Assembly: GCA_037577475.1 (NCBI GenBank)
Contig: CM075192.1
Coordinates: forward strand, 17,960,908 to 18,024,907
DNA length: 64,000 nucleotides
Reading direction: 5' to 3'
From: Chaunax sp. Z400
Taxonomy: Eukaryota; Chordata; Actinopteri; Lophiiformes; Chaunacidae
Each line of letters opens with the position of its first letter. Position 1 is the first letter of the stretch. Positions 35,941-48,976 of this stretch are shown here, one piece after another. The translations under genes and the position numbers were made by a program. The notes beneath the pieces are model-generated. The model saw nothing but the letters and a program-made list of their open reading frames with translations, made no database searches and was not told the DNA's origin.

Positions 35941-36332
35941 CTACTGAACTACTGGAATTATAATAATATTATTGGCTGATCAGGCGATGTGTCTGTTTCA
36001 TTTTCAAATTTTAGTTATCACACTTTCACATGATGCTCTGCTGTTCGTAGTTACATTTGCAGTATGTTCATGTAAACAATGTGATTCTCTTAAAGTGCAA
36101 TAATCAAGTATTAGTCCTCCCACATTGCATTGCAGTTTAAAGCATGCCGGTGTATTGCATTACTACAACAGAGTACTGCTCAGACTTCACTGTGAATTTA
36201 CATCAGTGTTTTATAAGAGGTTAAAATATTCTCTGAGACTGTGACTGACCTATGCACCAAAAAGATAATGGTGACAGATATGAGGGCTGAACTAATTAAA
36301 CAACGAGGACTATTCAAAGTTAAGGCCAATGA
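35941..36332. other. Intergenic sequence, nothing recognised
   Basis: Short unique AT-rich stretch between two repeats. Confidence 0.5.
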
Positions 36333-36465
36333 ATTTTTTTTTTTTAGATACTTTATTAATCCCACAGGGTGGAATTCTTTCTCTGCATTTGACCCATCCC
36401 TGTGTTGCAGTGGGCTGCCATAACATTACAGCGCCCGAGGAGCAAATTGGGGTTCAGTATCAATG
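36333..36465. repeat. Common fish repeat (AGATACTTTATTAATCCCAC type)
   Basis: An oligo-T run (36334-36345) precedes AGATACTTTATTAATCCCAC, then CTGCATTTGACCCATCC and GAGCAAATTGGGGTTCAGTA, a very widespread fish dispersed repeat. The GAGCAAATTGGG.TTCAGTATC part is shared with the SINE copy at 61898-62142. The oligo-T start would be the poly(A) tail of an element read on the minus strand. Confidence 0.65.
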
Positions 36466-36720
36466 AGTTTTGAGTTTGGATTTAAAGACCTCAATGGAGT
36501 CAGATTCCCTGATATCACCAGTCTTAATTCCAGAGGAGTGTTTCACAATCAGAGAAGACCCTACTCCCAGAGGATCTTTTTAACTCTGGGGACAGACAGG
36601 AGCCATGTATTCAGAGAGCCTTTAAAGGTGGGATATAAAGTTAAGTGAGGTTACAGAGGTATAAAGGACATGATAGGAAACCAGTCAAGTGAAGCTAAGA
36701 TTGCTGATTAGATTGCTCTA
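36466..36720. repeat. Second dispersed repeat, probably retroelement-derived
   Basis: Contains GACCTCAATGGAGTCAGATT, CCAGAGGAGTGTTTCACAAT and GGGACAGACAGGAGCC, a sequence order I recognise from a recurrent fish repeat. It lies directly against the preceding repeat, so the two may form one composite element. No coding remains. Confidence 0.5.
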
Positions 36721-39700
36721 ATATTATTTATTTCCTGGTTTTAGTTACAATAGCTGCAGTAGTCTCAATCATCTAAATCCATGTTCACTATAGGAGCCAA
36801 CTTGGAGCCAACTTGAACTTGGAGATGAGAGCCACAGACAGGTCAGGGGAATTAGAAGTATTAACAATAAGAGTAATAATGATTTAATATATAATAATAT
36901 ATCATGAACATTTGACCTCTCCTCATGAAACCTTTTGGACCTTTTTTTTTTTTTAATGCAATAATCGTTTGCTAACTGAATAAATCCCAACTCCTCTCCA
37001 GTCTCGGTCCATCTAATAGCCTTTATCACTTTTATCACCCAGTCAGTAGTCACCCAGCCTGGCAGTGAACCGTGGCCTTTACTAATTGTAGACCCAATGA
37101 AGCATTCTTAACAGATGCTGGTGGAACGGCTCCATTAGACCTTACAGACGGCTGCCATCCACATATCAAAGCCATGAAAAGTCAAAGTGTCATTATCACA
37201 CCACTCAAACCACATCTATCCACCCTCCAATTTAATTCTTATTAAATGCACATTATAAGTGGAGATGGATGGTTTTGGTTGAGTGGAGTTACTGCTTTGG
37301 ATAAAAAGTTTTGGCAAGACACACACACACACAGAGGACTGAAATGTTGACCATAATGTATTTATAAACAGAAAAATAAAGCCCATAATGTGGATAGTGG
37401 TTGAAATATAGAACATTTACAGCTGTGGGATGTGATTTGAATGGATTTAGTAGATAAAAGGTGGTCCAGAATGTGTGCAGACCCTCTTTACTGAGTGATT
37501 GTTCTGGGAAAATAAAGCTGGGACCGTCCTGTGTTGCTCTGCCAGCTTTAGTGAAAACAACTGCACGTGACACAATAAATAGGCTTTGGGCTGTGTGATG
37601 CAGAGGTTATACCAACTGACTCCCAGACCACAGTCCCTTATCTCTATGCAGCTTTATTTTTTGTATAAATGAGGGATTAATTATTGCCTCCAAAAAAGAG
37701 GAGCGAGCTGCATTCAGAAGATAAATCTACTGTAGCTGTTGCCCCCCTGAGGGTCTCATGTGAAAAAAGGGGGTAGGTTGGTTTACTAAAGCAGTAAAGT
37801 AAATCAAACGAGCACAACACAATTTAACTCAGATTTTTTGTCTTTAATTAGCAAAGGCAAATAGAAACAATCACTCCTGCAAATTTCTCAACTGGAGAGT
37901 GATGAATGTTTTCGCGGTTGCTGTTTGTGTTTAAATGATTAATTGATACACTTTACAAAATAATTAGCATGCAGTTACCATTTTCTGTTTCAGCCATCCA
38001 AATCGAATCAAACTGATGATAAACTATCACGTCTATAACATCCGTGAGATTCTTTGCTATGCTCTCGTGTCTTTATCGATTACTTCGTACCGCATGTAAC
38101 CCGAGTTACCTTTAAAAAGGCATTTTCAAGATCTAGAGCCCCACTGGTATTTCAAACAGTCGTATGATTGTGACAAGGTGCGTGGCGTGCCTCCTGTGTG
38201 TGTAACAACAAGGCATATGCTCCTAAGGGATATTACCACAGACAATCCTCCTTGAATATTCATCAGGCTCTGTTACAGGCACACATCTGTGCACACATGT
38301 GGACACACACACATAGAGATGATCATATACAACAATGCTCCTCTGATCAAAGGGAGCTCATTATCTCTCTGTTGTGCTGCAGAGTTTTGCTGAAATAACC
38401 AATCAATCGAAGCTCTCGGTGCTCGGTTCTCTTTCTGCCTCAGCGCACCATCTCATTTAGTTGGAAGCATTTTAACCAAAGACACATTAGATTCCCTTCC
38501 TCTCACCAAATGTTGATTCAAGAGTCTGCTCAGAGAGAGCCCTTTGATTGCATTAATGATAAACGGGAAAGTGCATCTGATTTGTCTCATGTGCCACTGT
38601 TTGATTCTGCTACGACGGAGATTTCTGTCTGACTATCAGCTTCTTGAAATTAACGGTCAAGTCGTTCTTCGAGATGTCCCATTTGATATGCGTGGGTTGA
38701 CATTAATGCATACATGATGACAGGCAATTTCTGAGAAGTGAGAATGAGATTTGACCTGTATTATCCATCTTTGTCACCATCCGAATAGCTGCGATAATCA
38801 CAGATCTTATCTGTCAATTGACCTCCGCACTCAGTCAGACAGACCTGCAGCAGATCTACTAATGATGATACTCACTAGAAAGCAACTTAGCAAAAGTTTC
38901 TTTGTCTGCGTGTCATTAAAGTGATGTACAGAAAACAATTTAGTGGTGCCATGTTCTGAAAGCATTTGACTGAAACAATAATAAATTGATAGAGACTGAT
39001 AGGTATAGATTTTTTTTTTATGTAATAAGACTTTAATGTAGAAATATAAAAGGAAATTCCTATTTTAAGGGGGTAATTTCTATAATAGAAAGATATTTAG
39101 AGGGCATTAATTTGTAAGATCTGTGTAAATGTACAGCAGCAAGAAGCAAATGAAGTTGTTCATCTCTGCTGTGAAAAGCATAAGAGTCCAGTTTAAGTGG
39201 CATGAATTAATAATAATGAATTAATGTGACTACAAGTGCTTTTCTCTATCATTGAGGAAATGTTCAACAGCCACTTGTCCAGCCTACAATCAGTGAGTGC
39301 ATAAAGGACACATTATGAAGTACTGGCCCTATTTAGAGTGTGATGTCACAGATGTCATTATCACAGTATATGGTTTGCATATGTATTTCAGCCATGTCTC
39401 ACACCAAATATCTAAGACACCCACAGATCCTCCAGAGGATATCGTTTCAGTACATGGATGTCTAGAGTTACAGGACCAGCAATGGGTGGTAATAATGAGA
39501 GCAAAGAGTGAAGCAGAATAAAAGATCCACATAGTCTGTGTAGGAAGGGGGTCTGGGTCAGTGTATAGGTCAAACACAGACCTACCTTCGTCTTTGCATT
39601 CTCTTTGTATTGTAGAGACATGGCAGTACTAAATGGCAGACTCTGTGGAAGATTACTGCACCCTCTGTATCATTACCTTACAATATTTATTATTTATTTG

Positions 39701-42700
39701 TAATATTTATTCATTTATAATATTCATTTATATTATTATTATTATTATTTATTTGTTATTATTAATATAGATGTAATATTACACTATATATATATACCCT
39801 TAACTCCTCGTAAATGCCACACACACTCTCCTCTTAACCAAAAAAAAAAAGAAAAAAAAATGTGGGCTGCAGTTAAACAAATATAGGCCTACTGTATTGT
39901 ACCAGTGTAGACAGCTATATATTTTGAGAATGTCCACTGAAAAATGGCTAAAATGGTTATGTTCCAAGGTATTCAACGCTTAATTATTAATCTCATCCTG
40001 TTTTATTTAATATACCACCATACATTTAATAATTATCAGTTAGTTTACATTAATCAGAGAGAAACTGAGGAGCAAGTTGTGGTAACTCCACCAGTCAATA
40101 ATAACCATGTCTTGAGAGAAAATAGTAGAGAGGCAAGGACTTAACTAAACACAGCATCCTGCTGAAACCGGAGCTCTCGCTCTTGAGTTATCGTTGGTGT
40201 TCACTTTTTTGCTTGCTAACTAATTTAGTTGATAATAATCAGCTGTTCCTATATAAAGGTCATAAACAACTCACAGACAGGGAAGAGTCGAAGAGAGATT
40301 CAAAGTGATGTTACATGCAAATGCACAGGTTCAGAGGGGAGATAAGAAGCTTAGGAGCACAGCTATAACAAAGACTAACATATTCACAAATATCTGTGTG
40401 TGTGTATGGGGCGTTGACTCTTTCATCACTTCAAATACTCGCATGTGGTTCTGAATTGTAAGTAGCAGGGCCTAATCCAACATAAACATTGATCTGGTGT
40501 TGCATTACTCCAGGACCTTTTCTGGCTACTCTTGACTGATCCTATAGTCAGCTTGACTCAGCAGGCTTTTTATTATTGTTTCCTATGCCTTAATTTAGTT
40601 TTATTTTCCCAGGCCAGTCATCTAATGGTTTTCAAGCCTTCTCCCAGAAGCTGTGCCCTCCTGGGATGTTTCAAAGTAATTTGGTTCTACCTGATGAGAC
40701 ACACATGCTTGCTCAAATGCAGAATCAATATTAATCGACTTTTTTGGGGGGCTGAGGCATGTCTTCAGGTAGATGTTGTAGTCTTGAGATAATATCTTAG
40801 GTGGGTTGAAGTATTCAGACTGTGCTGCTGTGGTCTCTGCAGGGGTTATTGATGACCCTGAGAGGTTCTTTGTCTCTGTTCCTGTCTTATTCATTTTCTC
40901 ACTCCCTCCAGAGCTTTACAGCATCGTTCCATCACTTTGCAAATTTCCTCTCTGTTTCTCTTTCTTAAGGCTCGTGTCAATAATCCGAGACGGATCAAAT
41001 GAATGTGAGACATTGCTCAGTATTCAACAATTTCGAGGCTCATGTTTGGATCTGGTAGATAGAATACTGATCACAAATGATGCCTTGATTGGCTTCTGCT
41101 CATCAGTCTTTAAAAGACTAGGTGGTCGTCTTGATCGGGTATCATGCTCCACTTGCATTCTTCTCTTGTTTATAAAATTTGTGCAGCGAAAGTGAAATAT
41201 TTTTTTTCCATTTAAAGGACAAACTGAGAAATAATACTTAAATAACTGACCAATAAATAAGTAGAAAATAAGGGTGTTCTGTCACGTTTTCTTAGAAATA
41301 AAAGTTATATTCACATTCAGAGTTTCTCACCAAAATGTGGTAAAAGAATGTCCTTGTGAATTGTTTACATCCTAGAAATGAAATTGTGTAAAACCGGCAG
41401 GCAAAATGTGTGTCTTACCACCCACATGCTCCTGCCCATGGATGTGCATCCACATAATACAAACAAAACAAGGACCCACTCATAAAAACGTAGCTCCAAA
41501 ATGTCAAAAAGTCCACAAAGTACCTTTATATCACATTTCATCATCGATAATGAGTGTTTTAATCATAGATTGGATAACGCAGTCATCCATATGTTTCTGA
41601 ACACCACCATCCTTTTGGTGTCCTACCAACACCTCTGAAAAATTCTCCAAAAGACACCACAAACCCAAGAGCTCAGTTGCAGTGACATTAATTAGCTGAG
41701 GTGATGCTATGCAAAAAGCAAGCACTTAACTCAGTTAGCAGTTAGCAGCTGGTCATTCAAAGTAGCCACACCTTTAATAATGCACATACAAAACAACAAT
41801 TCAGTATAATACAATCAATAGCAAGTGATTTGGGTTTTCATTTCCAGAAGCAAAAAAGGCTCCTTTAAAATTTTGGATTTTTTCACAGATTTCTCAAAAA
41901 TAATCAATGTTCAAGCAGAAATTCATCATCTGACAGCGCCATCAATAGCTCACAATACCGTGCAGCTTAACCAGTAAGTCAGTTTGTACCACAAAATTGA
42001 AAATACAACCTTTCATTACAAAACACTGTAGATGCAATGACTATATCTTTATGAAATGTAACTCTGTATAAATGTTCTCGGATTTTTCTTTTTGCTGCCT
42101 CGCTCAAGGGTAAGTGCGTGGAACTTTGGGAAGTAAGTAAGGATTTCACTGAGTCAGTTTCTCAGCCCTGCATTATCAGCCTGCAGCGAATGTGAAATGG
42201 TGATCTTCTGCTCACAAGCCCACATTTCTAACCTTTCGACCTGAGATTTCTAGGATTTCTGAACTGCCAGGATTTCTCTATTTGAAATGACACACAGCCT
42301 CTGGCAGCACTGCCAGCTTTCACAATAACAAACCTCAAAGAGATGTAGACTTTCTAGAGAAATTTAGGCTTTAAATTGCCTCTTGGCAACATTACAACTC
42401 ATTGCATGAGAACAACTGCTCGTAAACCAAGGTTAATATGCATTTCTTTAGCTTTAGTTATTGCATGCAACCCTACAAATTTGTGATACTCAGACTGGCT
42501 TAAAGCTAATTACAATAATCAATGCTTTACAGATGTAATGCAATTAACACGATTATCAACACATACATGTTCTCTCTATGGTCTCCAAATAGTTATCCAA
42601 AAGGGCATTGAATGCATCTTTCTATTCCAAACATTTGACTGAAATTTGCCAATTTGCCAACTAGCATGCTCTGAACTAATGCTTGGCAGATACATTCAGA

Positions 42701-44075
42701 GGCCTGTCAGCACAACCAGCATGTGGCCAGGTGAGATTGAAATCTCATCAATCAAGAAATTCAGTTTCTTATTTAATATTCCTGCATTTGATTGGTGCAA
42801 AAGCGAGGGAGATGAACCACAATTAATGAAGCTATCTCCTCAATATTAGGCAGTTCAGCACACTCAGCTTTCACCACAGACATCTGTGGAATCCTGCTGT
42901 ATAACATTCTAGCATCTTCAAAACTCAGCTCATGTTATCGCAGTGGAAGAATGCCCGGAGGATAAACAGTTTCTCCTGCCCTTCAGGCGAAGCCTATTTT
43001 TCTGCATTTGTTTCAAGACGACTCAGTCAGCATGACGTCGAGCCATTGCAGGACAGTCGGAGTTGTTGAAGTAGAAACTCGCCGATATTGCAACAATCAC
43101 AGGACTGTACGAGTTAGGTGGGATGTAGCCTTGTGTTCATGCTGCTGGTGTGAGATAAGACAAGGCCAATTCCATATTTTCACCCTGTTGACAGCAGCTG
43201 ACAAGTGTTTTTCCTGCTCTATGGTTTGGCTATTGCTCATGTTTCAGAGGTGAATTCACAGACTTACAATTCACTTTATATTTAGCCTCTTCATAAACCT
43301 CTGGGTGATAAAACCACTTTTCAGCACACAGACTAACAAGATAAAGCGTCAATATGTTTAAAAAGTGTACTTTAGTTATGCAGACTTATCACAATAATAA
43401 TCTGAGAATAATAATGCGGGTGATTCATGAGCTTTGTCACCAATCAAAAGCCTATATTTATAAATGATATTCCATCTTGACAAGCAAAAACAGACACTTA
43501 TAGAAAATGAACTGATTAGGTAAAATAATTGTTTCACATCAGCAATATATAAAGAAGAGTCTTTCTCTACCTCATGTTTGCCTTCCTTTTATTCCTGTGT
43601 CACTTTTGTCTCAACCCTTGTGGTTTGCTGAAATTAGGATTTGCATCCACCTACATACATTTTCATTGTGAATGTATTGGTCTATAAAATGTCAGAAAAT
43701 GTCAGTTTCTCCTCTTCATTTTTCTTTGTTTTGTCAACTATTTAAAAGCCAAAGGTTTACAATAATGCAAAGAATAGAGGAACATTTTCATATCTACTTA
43801 AAAACTTAATTTTTATGCACTTTTACTGAAAACAGGAAAACTTTGTCATTATGTCATCTCATAATGACCCATTCCTAACATTTTGAAAGAGGACTTGACT
43901 TTAGGCATCATTGTTTGATGTTTCAAAGAACCAAATACTGCACTATATGTGTAAAAATATAATAGCTTTTTTTTTCTTCTGACCTTATTAAAATACAATA
44001 TGTTTAAAAATGTTATAATACTCTGTCCATATATAACAATCCGTTTACACTCGGGTGAAATAGCCAATGTGGTCA
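36721..44075. other. Gene desert with low-complexity patches and candidate conserved stretch
   Basis: No supportable exon or RNA gene in about 7 kb. Positions 38440-38870 are a conserved non-coding candidate. Positions 39680-39800 are low-complexity (AAT/ATT and TA). Positions 41600-41900 include repeated GTTAGCAGTTAGCAGCTGGT-like sequence that may be an old dispersed repeat. The 129-codon frame at 40806-41195 has no recognisable protein character. Confidence 0.45.
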
Positions 44076-44120
44076 TTTAACCAATAATTTTGTTGCCTAA
44101 ACCTAACAAAACCTACATCT
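44076..44120. repeat. Fragment of CTAAACC-rich repeat
   Basis: TTTTGTTGCCTAAACCTAAC is followed by AAAACCTACAT. Related to the copy at 32055-32160. Confidence 0.4.
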
Positions 44121-46707
44121 TCAAATTGAAAATAACTTTTTTTTTAAAGAAAATAATAATAGTTACATATCATTAATAGTACAATAATTATAAAATAGAA
44201 ATATTATACATGATTATTAAAAAATAATAAATATCATGACTATAAATCTGTGATCTGTACAGTTTAATAATAGAGTAAAAGCCTCTCGCTTATCTCAGAG
44301 AGAAAGAATCACGTTCGACACCTGCAAGTAATATTAACACCCCTGCCCAGCAGATGGCTTAAGCGTTTGATTTCCATCTATAATTACCTCCAGGTTGACA
44401 GCTGCCAATCCACTGTGTATTGTTAAAAAAATGTCTTAGTGTGAATGTTTGTGTGGATTCTCTCTCCTGTCAGAGTGATCCATGCACCTGTCTTTGAAAG
44501 ACTGTCACACAGCTCAGCAGCTGCAGTGTTGCCCCTGTGCACTGACAAGAAAATAAACCATTTCACATTTGATTAAGTATTTATGAGTGCACCATTTTTT
44601 TATTTATTTTGATCAATGGGTCCTTTTTCATGCCGCTGTCATTTTGCTAGCATTTCTAGTAGACATTATGGGTCCTCAGTCCCAGCTGATACTCAGGATA
44701 TCATGAGTGTACGAGGTGAATTTGAAATGCAATTGCAATCTAGAGGAAAATGATATTGCATTTTCTCCATCCTATCCACCTCTGCATTGTTTTATTCATC
44801 AGTGCTGGAGAAATTACTCTCATTGTGGATAAATGTGATGTAAATGGGAAGTCATTAAAAAGTTGTGTTCTCCAGCAATGACTGGGCTAAATCTCAACAT
44901 ATGATAGCATTCAGCAGACAGCATCAATTACATGTATGAGAAAAAAGGTAATCGATATGCATTGTGTATACCTGCTTTATGGATGCTGTTGTATTAGTTT
45001 GATGAATGTATATCTAATGACTCATGCATTCGCCTTAAGAGAGATTGAGTTGACGGACACAAATGTTACTTAAGCATGTTCAGTCTCTGCCATTCACTCG
45101 TGCAGTGATTTAAGCTCCCAAGTGTTGTGATTGTGTTTGTTGCTTGGATGCCAGCAGGAGCTCTCCACAATTACCATGCAGGTCTGTCTTTGTTCTCTTT
45201 GAGCTGACCCAGCGGTACCTTGGCAAAATGGTTTGATCCAAAACCCAGACCTGCATGACAGCCTGACCTCCAAACAGAATCCCTGCTGTACAGTTGGATG
45301 TACCATAAAGCTCTTGGCAAGTGTGAAAACAGAACTAAATTGTGGTTGAAACAGTGAGGGTCAAACATATTATTCATATTGCTGAACACCGGTTTTATTC
45401 TCCAGGATTCATAAACGTGGATCTTCTCAGTATTCTTGGCACATGTGTAAACCAGCAGAGATGCAGTCAGAATTGATCTCTTGCAAAGCTTTAAAAAGGA
45501 TGATTTATTTATGATATATGATACATGTATTTAAGAAAACTTTTCCAAGCATGTTTTCTGGTAAGAAGTTCAAAACAAAGGGAAAGTTCAAATAATTATA
45601 GAGGTATATAATCATCTAATTCTATGTTATTTTTGACTAGTGTGTAGTGAAGAGTCTATTTATTAAGAAAAAAATCCCAACAGACAAAAGTGATTTCTCC
45701 ATCTTCACAGAAAACCATTAAACGAGTTTTCTTGAGAGACAAGTGCTCTTGTTTTGAGAGTACAGAACAACTGTGCTGTGGATAATCCTCAAACAATCAG
45801 TCCCTAAGATGGTCCATCACATTCACTTCATCCATTCCTCTATTAGGAAGCCTCTATGTATAACTTTTATGTGATGATAACATCTACATTTTTCTGATGT
45901 CTTGATTTCAACTTTTGGATCACAGTGTTTTTTAACATCAGTAAGAGATACCAATAAAAGAGAATTTAGCAGTTAGACACTTTAATTTTTCTGACTAGGG
46001 AAATACATGTATGTTAATTAATTATATTTGTCCTTAATTGTTGTGTAAATCATTTTCATTATGGTAATAGGTCATTGTAATTATTTGATTAATTGTTTAA
46101 ATGCTTGTAAAACATGCTCAAACCCACAGTACTGACCACAAATTGCTTGTTTTATTAAACCATGCATCTTTGGAAAAATAAAAAAAATATTGTACTTACA
46201 ATTAATTAGAATTAATCAAATTAATTATTCAGTTATATATATTTAGTTTCATTACATTTTCTCTTAGCTATCATACCACATCACTCACTGTTGACATGGT
46301 GGATTGACAAGTAGTATATAGGGCTGTAACTATTTTCCAGTCAAAATTAATCAAATTATACATTTTTTCTATTTGTATATTGCTTAGCCTATTCTGACTT
46401 GACTGCTGTTGTCTGAAGCATTTCATGAGGCTTGGACTGCATACTGACAAGAACCTCAAAGTTTAAGACATATATCTGTATTTTTCTGATCAGAATTTAC
46501 AGGTTTTGATTGTTTTGCTCAGTGTTCCTCATGGAACCACATTCTTCACATATATTTTATTATCTTGAACTGTATGTTTTGGTGGTTTATATCGTAGCAA
46601 GTCTGTCTGTCCTGGAAGAATTCTTCCATTGTTTTTGTTATTTAAAATAATCGTAGAAAATAAATGAAACAAATAGAAATAAAATAATCTTTGGCCCCTT
46701 TTTCCTC
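44121..46707. other. Gene-free AT-rich sequence
   Basis: No supported gene. Positions 44280-44560 and 44620-44930 have conserved-element texture; the rest is AT-rich and unremarkable. Confidence 0.45.
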
Positions 46708-46773
46708 ATTAAAATGTAAGTCACTGTGATGTGTGATTTGGGGCTTTATAAATTGACTTGACTGGACTATGTT
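46708..46773 (+). repeat. Possible 3' tail of a LINE-type repeat
   Basis: GTCACTGTGATGTGTGATTT is followed by GGGGCTTTATAAATTGACTT and GACTGGAC. The GATTTGG-GCT-TATAAAT order followed by TTGACTTGACT repeats matches the 3' ends of a fish non-LTR repeat I recognise. Very short, so low confidence. Confidence 0.4.
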
Positions 46774-48800
46774 TCCCTAAACATGTATGTTTAGTGGAAG
46801 GGTTAAGATGGTTAAGAATGCCAATGCCGTCTGCATCAGCTTAGCACATCAATAATATATATGCACCCTGGTGGTTTACTTTATGGCCACATTCTGAAAA
46901 CAATCTTTTGAAATTGCTCTGTGTCTATGACAAATTATTAATTCAATCACCAATTATGTAATCATTCATTTTTCCAATTAAATCAATAGATTGTTTTAAT
47001 CTAAAAAAATGTCCAGTCCCAAAAGAGTGAAAACTGTCCATCTCATGTCCCAGAGCCAAAGGTTACATGTAAAGTTGAATTAAACTAGTAGTTTAACTAC
47101 AGTTTGCTGTCATTCATATTTGCATTGTGGTTCAAGCAATAAAATTGTTGTTTTCTTTTGTTACCTACTAAATCTACTAAAAAAAATTGGACCTTAAAAG
47201 GAAAAAGAGATATATTTGTTTCTTTCCTTCTTTCTTTATTTCTTTATTTCTTTATTCAGGGGGATGTATAACCTATGAAGTTGCCCTTTTTTGCAATAAA
47301 CATAAATGAGAGGAATTTTTGCTGGCATTTGACTGTATAGTTTTATGTTTTGTTATAATTTCGTATTGCGTGTGCATTGTCAATTCTATCTCAGGATGTA
47401 GTTGGATCAACTAATTTGTTTAAGCTCACTAAATCAAATTCTCCTGAGGTTGGCTTTGCTATAGTTCAACTTTTTTCATCATGAACTAATACATGTCAAA
47501 CTCATCTGATGCTCACCAGTAAGACTTGTGTTGAAAATGTTGTAACCACTAGACCAGCTCTCTTGACTTGGTTACTGGATTAAAATGAGCCTTTTTATTC
47601 TTTTGAGGCATGCAGCCCCTGTATTTTCCCGTATATAGAAATCTGTTGGATTTCCATGAGGATTTTGAAATACAGAAAATCCATAAGACATGTATGTGAA
47701 CTAATTGGTAGTTTTCAAAGCTATGCTTACAGTTGCATCCCCAACAATTTAGCAAAAACATGCCAAATGACAATTTCTATTTTAAAAACTCATCAGACAC
47801 TTGGTCAACAATCAATCCATCAAGAGCTCTTTCAGAACTTTTCAATCCTGTTCATATCTCCTCCTGGTTGGTATCTGCAGCTCTACTGTGTGATGTAGAG
47901 GGACACCTACTATAGCCTGCTTGGCTGATTGAAAGTGTCATTTTTTGGAGTGCCTCGATTTTTAAAAAAAGCCAGTTCTGTACAGTGGATATACGTTTTA
48001 ACAATCCCTGTGAGCTTGGATGCTAAGAACCACTGTGTCACGAATGCATGAGAAAATTGCTTTCTAAAACGAATGCTCCTGTATGATGCATTATAGAGCT
48101 CTTATCCCGCAAAGGTACGATTGTGTCTTTGAGACATCGTAGAAAGGTGAATTAAATAAAGCTAGTGTCACAGCACAATATTCACACTGGTTTGCCAAGG
48201 ACACTATAGGTCAGTGTTATCCTTATCCTTATCCTTAAGTATCATTGTGTTTAATCACGTGTGCAATTGCACAGTTTTGTGTAATTGTGTGTGTGTTGCA
48301 CTACCTATGTTTCTCTTGTCTGTATCTCTTTCCCCTCCTATAACAACGCTTTCCTACCCAAGCAAACAGCTTTAGGAAAACTGCTTTTGACAACCATTTC
48401 AATTCCTGTTGTACAACGTGTAGATCTATACCTACCAAGCTGAACAGCCCTTCTAGACAGGTGCTGTCCATGGTCTTTGAAATTCTGCCTTTGAATGACA
48501 GATTTTTTCTCTCTGCTGCACATTATGCAAGGCGTTTGTGTGAAAACACTTCTACAGTCCAGCGCAGTGTGTGTTCTTTTGCACGTGGGCGATTGTTGTC
48601 ATAATTAACGTGTCTGTTGCTCTTTCAGTTGCTGTACTGTTTCTTCTATTCTCAAGTCAAACATGAAAAACATAGAGGTGAGAAGCAGGAGTTGTTTCCA
48701 AGCTTCAATGCAAAACATGCAATTTTTGCAGTTTGCCAAAGCAATAAATTATCGTTTGCATTCACCAGCTGTCTAATTAACTGACTTCCACATATAATCA
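46774..48800. other. Intergenic sequence, nothing recognised
   Basis: A (TTTC/TTTA)n tract at about 47218-47258 and a (CCTTAT)n run at about 48217-48236 are the only structured elements. Confidence 0.5.
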
Positions 48801-48802
48801 AC

Positions 48803-48883
48803 AGCTGTGGCTCAGGAGGTAATACGATCGTCCGATCACAGGTCTATGTCGACATGTCGAAGTATATATAGTATATATATATA

Positions 48884-48947
<64 letters not shown>

Positions 48948-48976
48948 TGTATATATATATATAGTCCATTTACCAT
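48803..48976 (+). mobile_element. tRNA-derived SINE, copy 2, interior replaced by (TA)n
   Basis: The head AGCTGTGGCTCAGGAGGT (A box TGGCTCAGGAGG at 48808-48819) is followed by a degraded segment without a B box, then GTCTATGTCGACATGTCGAA. From about 48862 the body gives way to a (TA)n tract. At 48963-48975 the SINE's far end reappears as AGTCCATTTACCA, the complement of TGGTAAATGG in copy 1. The element is thus present end to end, but its middle is a microsatellite. Confidence 0.65.
48862..48963. repeat. (TA)n microsatellite inside the SINE
   Basis: About 100 bases of TA dinucleotides with rare interruptions (AGTATA, ACTGTA). Confidence 0.95.

Noticed and set aside
40806..41195. 129-codon plus-strand open frame
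   Set aside because: No domain or splice support and a chance-like amino acid mix.
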